Positions 27,686 through 36,200 of a stretch of DNA of 64,000 bases are shown here, in pieces. Location: NCBI RefSeq assembly GCF_000445125.1, contig NZ_ATHL01000151.1, positions 1 through 64,000 of the forward strand. Direction: 5' to 3'. How positions within the stretch are numbered: position 1 is the first letter of the stretch; the number at the start of each line of letters is the position of its first letter. Source of the stretch: Novosphingobium lindaniclasticum LE124 (GTDB taxonomy: Bacteria > Pseudomonadota > Alphaproteobacteria > Sphingomonadales > Sphingomonadaceae). Under the pieces are notes generated by a model, which did no database searches, was not told where the DNA came from, and saw only the letters and a program-made list of their open reading frames with translations. Made by a program: the position numbers and the translations under genes.

Positions 27686-28878
27686 GATCTGCTCTCCATG
27701 GGATTCATTGCGGCCCGCGCGGCGGTGCGGCGGCGCCAGTGAAGAAGGCCGGTGACGAGGAGCCCGGCAGGGCAGAGGCCGAGGATCACGGCGAGAATGC
27801 GGGTGGGCAGGCCGCCGACAGATCCGTCATGCAGCACCCGGATCCAGCCGATAGCGGTCGTCGCGGCGTTGCCCCGGCGTATGTCCTGCACGGCAAGGAT
27901 GCGGGCGTCATGCTGGTCGACGAAGACATAGCTTCCGGGAAACCGGCGATGCGGATCGCCGGGAACCTGCACGCGGATGCGGAACGGCTCCGCACCCGCC
28001 GGCGGGACGTCCACGAAGGCCAGGCGCCCCTCCGGCAGGATCCGATGCGCGGCCAGGAGAGCCTCCGAGGGGGCGATCTGCCTGCCGGACGAAGCCGCCG
28101 AGCGGGGGCTCGGAACGTCGTCCGGAACGGCGATCGCGGCGGCGAACAGGGCCGTGCGGATCTCCGGCAGGGCCAGCAATGCGCCGGTGGCCGACAGCAC
28201 GATGAGCAGCACGACGCTCCACAGCCCCGTCAGCTTGTGGAGGTCGCGCAGCCGGCGCTGGGGTCCGGCGCCGCGTTTGAAGGCCACGGCCTTGCGCCAG
28301 GTGCCACGCGGCCACCATGCGGCGAGGCCGGTTGCGAGCAGGGCCAGAACGGCATAGCCCGACCATCCCACCACCTGCCGGCCCGGCTCGCCGGCGAGAA
28401 GGTCCATGTGCAGATCGTAAAGCCAGGTCATGAGGTAGCTTCCCCAGGGCTCGGCCCGGACGACGCGCGATCCGTCGGCGGAGAACCAGACCATCAAGCG
28501 CGGGGCATGGTGACCGGCATGGCGGGAGGCCGGATAGAAGCGGGCGGGAATCATGCCGTCTTCCCCGGTCGCCTCGAACGACCACTTGCCGGGGGCGCCC
28601 TTCCAGCGGGCGCGTCCGGCGGCCAGGGCGCGGTCCCATGCAGAGGAGGTCCAGGACGGTGCCGAGGCCGCTTCCGTCCGCGCGATCGCGGGATGGAGGG
28701 CCTTGTCGATCTCGACATAGAAGACCAGCGCCGACCCGGTAAGACCGAGCAGGGCGAAGACCAGTCCGAGACTGAGCCCCAGCCAGAGATGGACATGGCG
28801 CAAAAGCGGGCGCGGCCTCAACGGGCTCGCGGATCGTGAACGGGCGCGCTCAGCGGAGCGCCATCGGGCAGCAGACAT
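27682..28878 (-). CDS. PepSY domain membrane protein
   Basis: 398 residues. LRHVHLWLGLSLGLVFALLGLTGSALVFYVEIDKAL is the PepSY_TM N-terminal signature; later helices include VVGWSGYAVLALLATGLAAWW, WSVVLLIVLSATGALLAL and a final ILAVILGLCPAGLLVTGLLHW. It is the likely periplasmic reductase partner of the overlapping receptor. It starts 77 bases downstream of the DUF2946 gene on the same strand. It differs clearly in sequence from the other PepSY protein in this window. Confidence 0.88.
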   Translation of the reverse strand: MSAARWRSAERARSRSASPLRPRPLLRHVHLWLGLSLGLVFALLGLTGSALVFYVEIDKALHPAIARTEAASAPSWTSSAWDRALAAGRARWKGAPGKWSFEATGEDGMIPARFYPASRHAGHHAPRLMVWFSADGSRVVRAEPWGSYLMTWLYDLHMDLLAGEPGRQVVGWSGYAVLALLATGLAAWWPRGTWRKAVAFKRGAGPQRRLRDLHKLTGLWSVVLLIVLSATGALLALPEIRTALFAAAIAVPDDVPSPRSAASSGRQIAPSEALLAAHRILPEGRLAFVDVPPAGAEPFRIRVQVPGDPHRRFPGSYVFVDQHDARILAVQDIRRGNAATTAIGWIRVLHDGSVGGLPTRILAVILGLCPAGLLVTGLLHWRRRTAARAAMNPMESRS

Positions 28879-28955
28879 GCAAGGGAAGCTCCGGCAAGGG
28901 CCGGAAGATCAGCGCGCAGGCGCCTCCGGCCGGTCCGACAAAACGCTCTGGTTCG

Positions 28956-29360
28956 TCAGATCAGCGCCGGTGGGCCGCGCAAGGGCGGGCGAAGATGGGA
29001 AAGGCGCGCCGCAAGCGCGAGGCGGATCGGCGCGAAGCCGAGCGCCAGGATGAAGGCGATCGCGAGCGCGAGGAGGACGGGGTCGGCCCCGCCGAGGGAA
29101 GCCATCGACAGCGCGCCGTAGGGGCACTCGCCCTTGGCAGGCTTTCCGGGGGTCTCGTCCTTGGCCGATTTCACCGGTATGGAGACCTGGGTATCCGGCC
29201 CGGCGCCGCTGGCGTCGTGACAGATCTGCACGGTGATCGTCCGGCTGTCCTGCGCGATCATGTAGCCGCTCGGCACGGCGATCTTCAGGCATAGCGCCAG
29301 CGCGATGAGCCCGAAGGCCAAGGCGCTGTGCTGCCTGAAGAAGGTGCGGAGCATGTCCAT
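28956..29360 (-). CDS. DUF2946-like small membrane protein
   Basis: 134 residues. An N-terminal helix (FGLIALALCLKIAVPSGYMIA) is followed by a short extracytoplasmic part with ITVQICHDASG and GECPYGAL, then a second helix (VLLALAIAFILALGF). The arrangement of a PSGYM-type motif, a Cys-containing ICH segment and a late Cys fits DUF2946 proteins, often found beside copper- or iron-related TonB receptors. The two Cys and one His could bind metal. It lies between a receptor gene and a PepSY gene on the minus strand. Confidence 0.7.
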   Translation of the reverse strand: MDMLRTFFRQHSALAFGLIALALCLKIAVPSGYMIAQDSRTITVQICHDASGAGPDTQVSIPVKSAKDETPGKPAKGECPYGALSMASLGGADPVLLALAIAFILALGFAPIRLALAARLSHLRPPLRGPPALI

Positions 29361-29467
29361 CGGGAACGAGCACTAGCCGTGGGCGCAGGGCCTGTCACCT
29401 GGGCAAGTTGCCTCAGCGCGCCGGCGTGCACGAACAAGGGCGACCCGGCGGCCGCCCTCTTCGCCGT

Positions 29468-31522
29468 TCAATACTTGAAGCCGAAGCTCAGGAAGAAGCT
29501 GCGCCCCGGTTCGGGGAAACCATCGGCAAGCACGTAGTAATCGTCGAACACGTTGCGCACGCCCGCGCCCAGTTCGACGCCTTCGCGCAGCGCGTGGTTC
29601 ACCGTCAGATTGGCCTGCACATAGCTGCCGGTACGGTAATATCGGCTGCCATCGGTGCTGACCGTCCAGCGGTTCGACGCGATGTCGGCACTGGGCAGGA
29701 TGTGCAGTCCTGCGATCGGCGACCAGTCCGCCCAGACGAAAGCCTTGTGCGTGGGCACGCCGGTCGGCTGGAAGGCGGTGTTGGTGGGATCGTCGAGATC
29801 GCGATGGGTATAAGTATAGTTGCCGCCGAGGGTGAGGGTGGAGGCCGGCCGCGCGGTCAGCGCGATTTCGCCGCCGTAGTAATTGCCGCTGCCGAGGTTG
29901 CGGCTCTGGGTGACCGGCTGGCCCTGGAACACGGTGGGGAAGGCGACGATAACATCGTTGAGATGCGAATAGAACATCGCCGCTTCGGCGTGGAGCGGGC
30001 CAAAGTCACGCGCGCCGCCGATTTCGTAATTGGTGGCGCGTTCGGCCTTGAGCTCGGGGCTGGAGGTGGCCCCGCCGAAGCGCGAGCTGAAACGTTCGAA
30101 GATCGTGGGGAAGCGCGCTCGCGAGGAAACGCCGGCGTGAAGGCTGGTCCGGGCATCGGCGCTCCACACGAGTTGCGCCTGTCCGTTCAGCGCCTCTCCA
30201 TTGTGCAGAGGATAATTGATCAGGGCATTGTTGGCATAGTCCTCCGCCCGCGACAGGTTGCGCCAGTCGAAGCTCGCGCCGGCGGTGAAGGCCAGTGCCG
30301 GCGTCAGATCCAGCTTGTTCTCGGCGGCGATGCTGTAGGTTTCCTCGAGGCTGGTCTGCTTCGGTTCGGTCGCGCCCGAAGGGAAGGCCTGCTGCCATTC
30401 GACGTGCTTGTCACGGCGATAATGGGCGGCGATGCTCAGGCGGTCGATATCGCTGACATCGACGTCCAGTTGCGCCGAGCCGCCCCAGGCCTTGTCGGCA
30501 TAATAGCTGTTGAACGCCCGGCCCTTGCTCTGGGTGGTCTGGCTGGCGTCGTCGAATGCGCGCAGCAGATTGTCGAAGCTGTTGTGATAGACGCGGGTCT
30601 TCAGCGAGGCCCGGTCACCCAGGGCGGTGGTGGCGAGGAAGTAGATGCTGTCGATGTTCCAGTAGGGCCACGACCAGTTGCGCTGGGTCGGGGGCCGGTC
30701 GGTGATGTGCAGCGGCGCGTTCTTGGAGCCTTCCTGCCGGGTATAGCTGATCGAATATTCGTCGTTGGCGTTCGGCGTGAAGCCCAGCTTGGCATTGACG
30801 CGCCAGTCGGCCGTGCGGGAAAAGCCGCGGCGGCCGCCGTCCTCGGCCGATCCGGCAATCGGGTCGTAGCCGCCCGGCAAGTCCCAGTGATCGGTGAAAT
30901 TCCGGGTATAGCTGGCCTGCGCATACCACTTGTCCTGCTTCGTGCCGAGCAGGGCGAAGACATTGTAGCCGGCATATTCGGCCTTGCGGCCAAGGTCCAG
31001 CGTGCCGCGCGCTTCGGCCTCGATCGGCTCGGTGGGCTTGCGGGTGACGAGGTTGATCGCGCCGCCCATCGCGCCCGGTCCGTCGAGCACCGAGGCATAG
31101 CTCTTGGCCACCTGCACCTGGGCGATGTCGGACGTGAGGAAGCGGCCATAGTCGAGCCGCCCGTCGGCAGGCAGGTAGACGCGGATGCCGTCGATCGAGA
31201 GCGGCACCTGATAGCGGTCGAAGCCGCGCACGTTGATCAGCCGCTCGTTGCGCGATCCGCCGCTGTTCGACGACGAGACGCCCGGCATCAGGTTGACGGC
31301 GTCGTCCAGGCTGTTGCGCTGGAACAGCGTGATCGCCTCGGCATCGAGCGTGGAGGAGGTGATCGCGAGACCGTCCGGCGCCGGGGCGGTGACGATGATC
31401 TGGCCCAGCGTGAAGGCATTGCCGCGCTGCGCGTCCTGGTCTTCGGACGCTGCGGACTGCGCGAGCGCGGGACTGGCGAGGATGCAGGAAAGAGTGACCG
31501 CAAACGCGGGTGCGAAACGCAT
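29468..31522 (-). CDS. TonB-dependent receptor (third of the region)
   Basis: 684 residues from ATG 31522; a longer open frame upstream has no signal peptide and is rejected. The signal peptide ends ASPALAQ; GQIIVTAPAPDG is the TonB-box region; the plug holds NSLDDAVNLMPGVS, NVRGFDRYQVPLSIDGIRVYLP and DGPGAMGGAINLVTRKP; the barrel ends in SFGFKY. The plug resembles the CirA/OprC/NosA-like class rather than FhuA. Next to DUF2946 and a divergent di-haem MbnH-like enzyme, a copper-related substrate is possible, but this is inference from neighbours. Confidence 0.88.
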   Translation of the reverse strand: MRFAPAFAVTLSCILASPALAQSAASEDQDAQRGNAFTLGQIIVTAPAPDGLAITSSTLDAEAITLFQRNSLDDAVNLMPGVSSSNSGGSRNERLINVRGFDRYQVPLSIDGIRVYLPADGRLDYGRFLTSDIAQVQVAKSYASVLDGPGAMGGAINLVTRKPTEPIEAEARGTLDLGRKAEYAGYNVFALLGTKQDKWYAQASYTRNFTDHWDLPGGYDPIAGSAEDGGRRGFSRTADWRVNAKLGFTPNANDEYSISYTRQEGSKNAPLHITDRPPTQRNWSWPYWNIDSIYFLATTALGDRASLKTRVYHNSFDNLLRAFDDASQTTQSKGRAFNSYYADKAWGGSAQLDVDVSDIDRLSIAAHYRRDKHVEWQQAFPSGATEPKQTSLEETYSIAAENKLDLTPALAFTAGASFDWRNLSRAEDYANNALINYPLHNGEALNGQAQLVWSADARTSLHAGVSSRARFPTIFERFSSRFGGATSSPELKAERATNYEIGGARDFGPLHAEAAMFYSHLNDVIVAFPTVFQGQPVTQSRNLGSGNYYGGEIALTARPASTLTLGGNYTYTHRDLDDPTNTAFQPTGVPTHKAFVWADWSPIAGLHILPSADIASNRWTVSTDGSRYYRTGSYVQANLTVNHALREGVELGAGVRNVFDDYYVLADGFPEPGRSFFLSFGFKY

Positions 31523-31567
31523 GAAAGAAGCCCCTGTGCCTTGTAATGTCGTGGTTTTTTGCTGTCG

Positions 31568-31628
31568 TCGTCGCGACGAATCGCTATATCTGATCGTATA
31601 TAGTTGTCGTGCGCTGCAAAAGTGCAGC
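31568..31628. promoter_or_regulatory. Divergent regulatory region with three inverted repeats
   Basis: The 123 bases between the divergent receptor and secreted-protein genes contain TCGTCGCGACGA (31568-31579, perfect palindrome), CTATAT-N8-ATATAG (31584-31603) and GCTGCA-AAAG-TGCAGC (31613-31628). The AT-rich middle repeat probably overlaps a promoter. The binding protein is unknown; the sites do not look like a Fur box. Confidence 0.5.
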
Positions 31629-31645
31629 AAAATGAGGATCTCAAG

Positions 31646-32227
31646 ATGATCGGGGAAAAATTTCGGACCTGGCAGGGCGGCTTGGCTGCGGCGGTGCTGC
31701 TGGCCTGGGCGCCGGCAGGCGCGGCGCTGGCGCAGGACATGCCCGGCATGGGCACGGTCTGTCCGGCGGATGCGCAGGCTGCCGCCCTGCCGGTCGAATT
31801 GTCCGGCTGGACCCGGCGCGTGCCCTTGGCGGCCGGGCGCGATGCGGCTTCGGCGGCGCGCCTGGTGCCGGGCACCGCGATCGAGGGCAGGCTCAGCCCC
31901 ACGCCCGAGGTTCGCTATGCCCTGCGGCCTGAAAAGCCCGGCGGGTCGGTGAGTTTCGGCGGGATCTTCGCCTTCACCGTCGCAGAGACGGGCCGCTACC
32001 GCGTGGCGCTGGGCTCCGCCGCCTGGATCGACCTGATCAGGATGGGCGAAGCCGCCGGCAGCGGCACCCCCGGGCGGGGCCTCGCCTCCATCGCGCATGG
32101 TCACGGGCCGGACTGTTCGGGCATTCGCAAGATGGTCGACTTCGCGCTCGAACCGGGAGACTATCTGGTGCAGATCGCCGCCAATGCGAACGAGAAAATG
32201 CCGCTGCTCGTCGCCCGTCTTCCCTGA
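31646..32227 (+). CDS. Secreted protein of unknown function
   Basis: 193 residues. ATG 31646 follows GAGGA. The signal peptide is LAAAVLLAWAPAGAALAQ. The mature protein begins DMPGMGTVCPADAQ and contains LSPTPEVRYALRPEKPGGSVSFGGIFAFTV, WIDLI and an IAHGHGPDCSGIRKMVDFALEPGDYLVQIA segment; two Cys and a HGHG motif might bind metal. The later half looks like a beta-sandwich domain of the kind that limits Ser/Thr-rich periplasmic folds. No family was firmly recognised. It is 8 bases before the di-haem enzyme gene, so the two are probably partners. Confidence 0.7.
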   Translation: MIGEKFRTWQGGLAAAVLLAWAPAGAALAQDMPGMGTVCPADAQAAALPVELSGWTRRVPLAAGRDAASAARLVPGTAIEGRLSPTPEVRYALRPEKPGGSVSFGGIFAFTVAETGRYRVALGSAAWIDLIRMGEAAGSGTPGRGLASIAHGHGPDCSGIRKMVDFALEPGDYLVQIAANANEKMPLLVARLP

Positions 32228-32235
32228 GCTCTTCC

Positions 32236-33228
32236 ATGCGTTATGCCCTGACCGGCCTTGCCCTGATCGCCGCGGCGTTCTGGGGGCAAATGGCCTTATG
32301 CCGCGCGGCTCCCCAGCTGGACGAGCAGGTGAAAGCCGCTCGGGTCGAACTCGGGCGCCGGCTGTTCTATGACGCCGATCTCTCGGTCAACGGCACCATG
32401 TCCTGCGCGACCTGTCACGAGCAGCACCACGGCTTCACCGACGGCAACCGCACGCACCCCGGCGCGCTCGACGACCCGGGCCGGCGCAATGTCTCGACGC
32501 TCGCCGATGTCGGGGATTTCCCCTGCCTGACCTGGGCCGATCCGCGCCTGACCAGCCTGGAGGCGCAAGTGGCGGTGCCGGTGTTCGGGGAGCATCCGGT
32601 GGAAATGGCCATGAAGGACCATGAAAGCGAGATTGCCCGGCGGCTCGGCCGCGACCCCTGCTATGTGACGCAGTTCCGGCAGGCCTTCCCCGGGGGCGAC
32701 GGCGCGATCGACTATCCCAAGGTCGCCGGCGCCCTGGCCGCTTTCGAACGCGCGCTCGTCTCGCGCGGCAGCGATTGGGACAAGGCCGTGTCGAGCGCAC
32801 AAGCCCGGCAGGGGGAGGGCATCTTCCGGCGCATTTGCGCCGGCTGCCACAGCGGCCCGAACTTCACCGACGCGCGCTACCACCGGATCGGTGAGGTCCC
32901 CCCTCCGGACGCGGCCGATCCGGGCCTGGCCGAAGTCACCGCCCGCGACCTTGGCCGCGCCCGCGACCGTGGCCGCTTCCGCACGCCGAGCCTGCGCAAC
33001 GTGGCCGTCAGCGCGCCCTATCTGCATGACGGTTCGGCGCCCACGCTCGAGGCGGCGATCGCGGCGCATGCCCGCATCGCACCGCTTTCACCGGACCGGC
33101 GCCAAGCGGTGACCGCCTTTCTCGCGGCCCTCACCGATCGCGCCTTCCTGACGGATCCTGCCTTCCCGCTGCCGCAGACCGCTTGCGGCAAAGCGCTCTA
33201 CGGGCAGTCTGCAAGCCGATCCAACTGA
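32236..33228 (+). CDS. Di-haem cytochrome c peroxidase family enzyme, MbnH-like
   Basis: 330 residues. A signal peptide is followed by two haem c sites, CATCH (NGTMSCATCHEQHHGFTDG) and CAGCH (RRICAGCHSGPNFTDARYH), the arrangement of the CcpA/MauG superfamily. The NVSTLADVG, LTWADPRLTSLEAQVAVPVFGEHPVEM and AFERALVSRGSDWDKA blocks are those of the MbnH branch, whose known member modifies a tryptophan of the partner MbnP in methanobactin operons. Here the neighbour is a different secreted protein. A periplasmic oxidase acting on that partner is a reasonable guess. Confidence 0.85.
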   Translation: MRYALTGLALIAAAFWGQMALCRAAPQLDEQVKAARVELGRRLFYDADLSVNGTMSCATCHEQHHGFTDGNRTHPGALDDPGRRNVSTLADVGDFPCLTWADPRLTSLEAQVAVPVFGEHPVEMAMKDHESEIARRLGRDPCYVTQFRQAFPGGDGAIDYPKVAGALAAFERALVSRGSDWDKAVSSAQARQGEGIFRRICAGCHSGPNFTDARYHRIGEVPPPDAADPGLAEVTARDLGRARDRGRFRTPSLRNVAVSAPYLHDGSAPTLEAAIAAHARIAPLSPDRRQAVTAFLAALTDRAFLTDPAFPLPQTACGKALYGQSASRSN

Positions 33229-33246
33229 AGCAGCGGGCGTGGGAGG

Positions 33247-36200
33247 TCAGACGCCGAGACTATCCGCCAGTGCGCCGATGATATGCCGGAATTCCACCGG
33301 CTTCTGCAGGCAGGGAATACCGGCGAACCGCTCCGGGATCACATCCTGATCATAGCCGGTGATGAACACGAAGGGCACGCCGTCCCGCCTGAGGTCGCCG
33401 GCGAGGTCGAACGATCGGCCGCCGCCCAGATTGATGTCGAGGACGGCGCATGTCGGCGGCGCATCGGCCATATGGGCGCGCGCGGCGTCTTCGCTGGGGC
33501 AGGGGCCTAGCACCTGGGCGCCGGCGCCTTTCAACGCGCGCGCGGTATCGGCGGCGAGGTAGTAATCGTCCTCGACCACCAGGACACGCTGGCCGGTGAG
33601 ATCGGCTTGTCCGCTCATGTCTATCGCTCCTCCAAACAGGGTGGCAGGCTGAGGCGCATCCGTCTCCAGGATACTGGCGCCGTCCTTGAGGGGGAATTCC
33701 AGCCGGCATTGCGCGCCGCCCGCCTCGAACCGCACCGAGCCGCGTCCATTCAGCTCATAGGGAATGCGCCCTTCGATCAGCTCGCTGCCGAACCCCACGC
33801 GGCGAGGACGGTCCGGCGGCTCTCGTCCGGGAGCCCCGCTTTCGCTCCACTCGAACACCAGCCAGGGCTTGGTCGGCTTCTCCTCGACGCTCCAGCGCAC
33901 GCGGACCAAACCGTCGGGATGCGAAAGCGCGCCGTATTTCAGGGCATTGGTGGTCAGCTCGTGTACCGCCAGCGTCATGGTCTCCGCCGCCTTGGGGGAA
34001 AGCTCGATCTCGGGACCTTGAGCGTCGAACTGGCCGCCGTGCCCGGCCAGCGCCGAAAGTTCGTCGTGAACGATCGTCGCCATGCCGACGCCGACATTGG
34101 CGGCGCGGGTCAGCAGCGCCTGGACCCGCGCGAACGTGTCGAGGCGCCCGGAAAGAAGTTCGGAATAGTCCGAAACGCTGCCCGCGCCGTCCGCCGTGCG
34201 CAGCGTGATCGAACGGATGATCGCCATGATGTTGCGCACACGGTGCTGAAGCTCGGCCAGCAGGACCGTCTGGTGCTCCGCCGAGAGCTTCTCCTCGGTC
34301 ACGTCCAGGGCGATGCCGCCGATGCGCGGGATATGGCCGTTGTCGCGGAGCGGGAAATCGGTGTTGCGGATCCAGCGGAACGCCTTGTCGGACGCGCGCT
34401 GGATACGGAACTCGTGCAAGGTGGCTTCGCCGCTCCGCGCCCGTTCCAGGTGCTCGAGCGCGATATCGCGATCCTCGGGCAGGATCAGCGCGGCCCAGCG
34501 CTTCACGTCGCCCAGCAGTTCGTCCGCCTCTATGCCGTAGATCGGCTCGATCGCGCGGCTGGCGAACTCCATGTTCAACGTGGCCGCATCGCGGATCCAC
34601 AGGGCGCCGGACGAGGCATCGGCGAACTGGCGGAACCGCTCCTCGCTTTCGCGAAGCCTCGCTTCCGTGCGCGCGCGTTCCAGAGTCGACCACGTCCGTT
34701 CGGCAACCTCGCGCACCAGGTCCTGCTCGCCGGCGCTCCAGCGTCGCGGCAAGGTGTGCTGCACATAGAAGAACGCGGTTAGCCTGCCGTCTCTGAGCAG
34801 AGGCACGGCGATGCTGGAGCGCAGCCCCCCAATGGCTCTCAGAGCCTCCTCGTTGCCCTGAGCGATGGGATCTACGTGGGCGTCCTCGATAATCACGGTT
34901 CTGCCGGCGCGATAGGAAGAGACGATGTCGTCGCTGAACAAGTCGAGCCGCCACTGCCCTTGAAGGCTGCCCATTTCGCCGTCGGTCCAGTCGCGCCTGA
35001 CGATAAGCATGTCGCCGGGCGGCGGAACTTCGCCGTAGCCGCACCGTCCGACCCGCATGTGGGCGCCCACCATCGCACTGGTGAGGGCCATGATCTCGGC
35101 CGGATCTGCCAGGTTCCGCACGGCGTCGCTGAGGCTGAGCAGGAACATCTGCCGCTCCTCGCTTTCGCGCAGCACCTCGTCTGTCCGGGCCCGTTCGATC
35201 GCTGCCCAGGTGCGCTCCGCGGCGGCCTCGACCAGCGCGATTTCCCCGGCGCTCCAACGTCGCGGCGAAGAGGAAACCGCCGCCATGGAGCAGAGCGGGT
35301 TCTTCGTCCCGCGGCGTAAGGTAGAAGCCAGCATCGCCCGCATCCCCACCGCCTTGCTGCTGGCGCGCTCGGCATCCGAAAGGCCTCGCCGCGCGAAGTC
35401 GTCTTCGATCACGAAAGTCTTTTCGAGCAGCTGTCGGTAGGCATCCGGGAAGTCGGACAGGCGGACCTGGGCCGGAAGCGGCGGGACGGTGTCGTTGCCG
35501 ATCTGATAGGGGAAGTCCGCGCGGTCATCTTCGGGGCGATAATAGGTGACATAGCAGCGATCGAGCCGCATATGATCCGAAAGCATCCCGATCGCGCGAT
35601 AGGCAACCGCATCGGCGTCCTTTTCCGCGCGCAGCGCGTCCGAAAGCTCGAGCAGAAAGGCCTGGTGTTCCCGGCTTTCGCGCAGAGCGATCTCGCCCTG
35701 CTTGCGCCCGTCGATGTCGCGGATGAACAGGGCGATCCGGTCCGGCCCGCTGGGATAGACGCTCAATTCGAACCATCGCTGCACGGACTGGGCGTAGTTT
35801 TCCACCGTAACCGGCTCGCCCGTTTCGACCACTTGCCGGTGGATCGGCAGCCAGTTGTCGAAATCGTCCTTCAGCGAAACCTCGGACAGTGGGCGGCCCA
35901 GGAAGTGCGATCGCTCCAGGCCCGTCTGTCGCTGCACGGCCTCGTTCAGTTCCAGATAGATGAAATCGACGATTTGCCCGGCCGGGTCGCGAACGGCGCG
36001 CAGGACGGCGATCCCATCCTCCAGCTTGTCGAACAAGCTCCGGTACTTTGCCTCGCTCTTGCGCAGCACCGCTTCGGCAGCCCGCTGTTCCAGCAGGTCG
36101 GCGGCTTGGCGGGCAAGCAGATCGAGGAACCGCAAGTCCCGCTCGGAAGGGCGATGGTCCGCCGTGGCCCAATGTGTCGAGACCATGCCGATCGCCCTGC

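Noticed and set aside
29468..32104. A longer 878-residue receptor reading starting at 32104
   Set aside because: The first 194 residues are antisense to the secreted-protein gene; a clean signal peptide begins at 31522.
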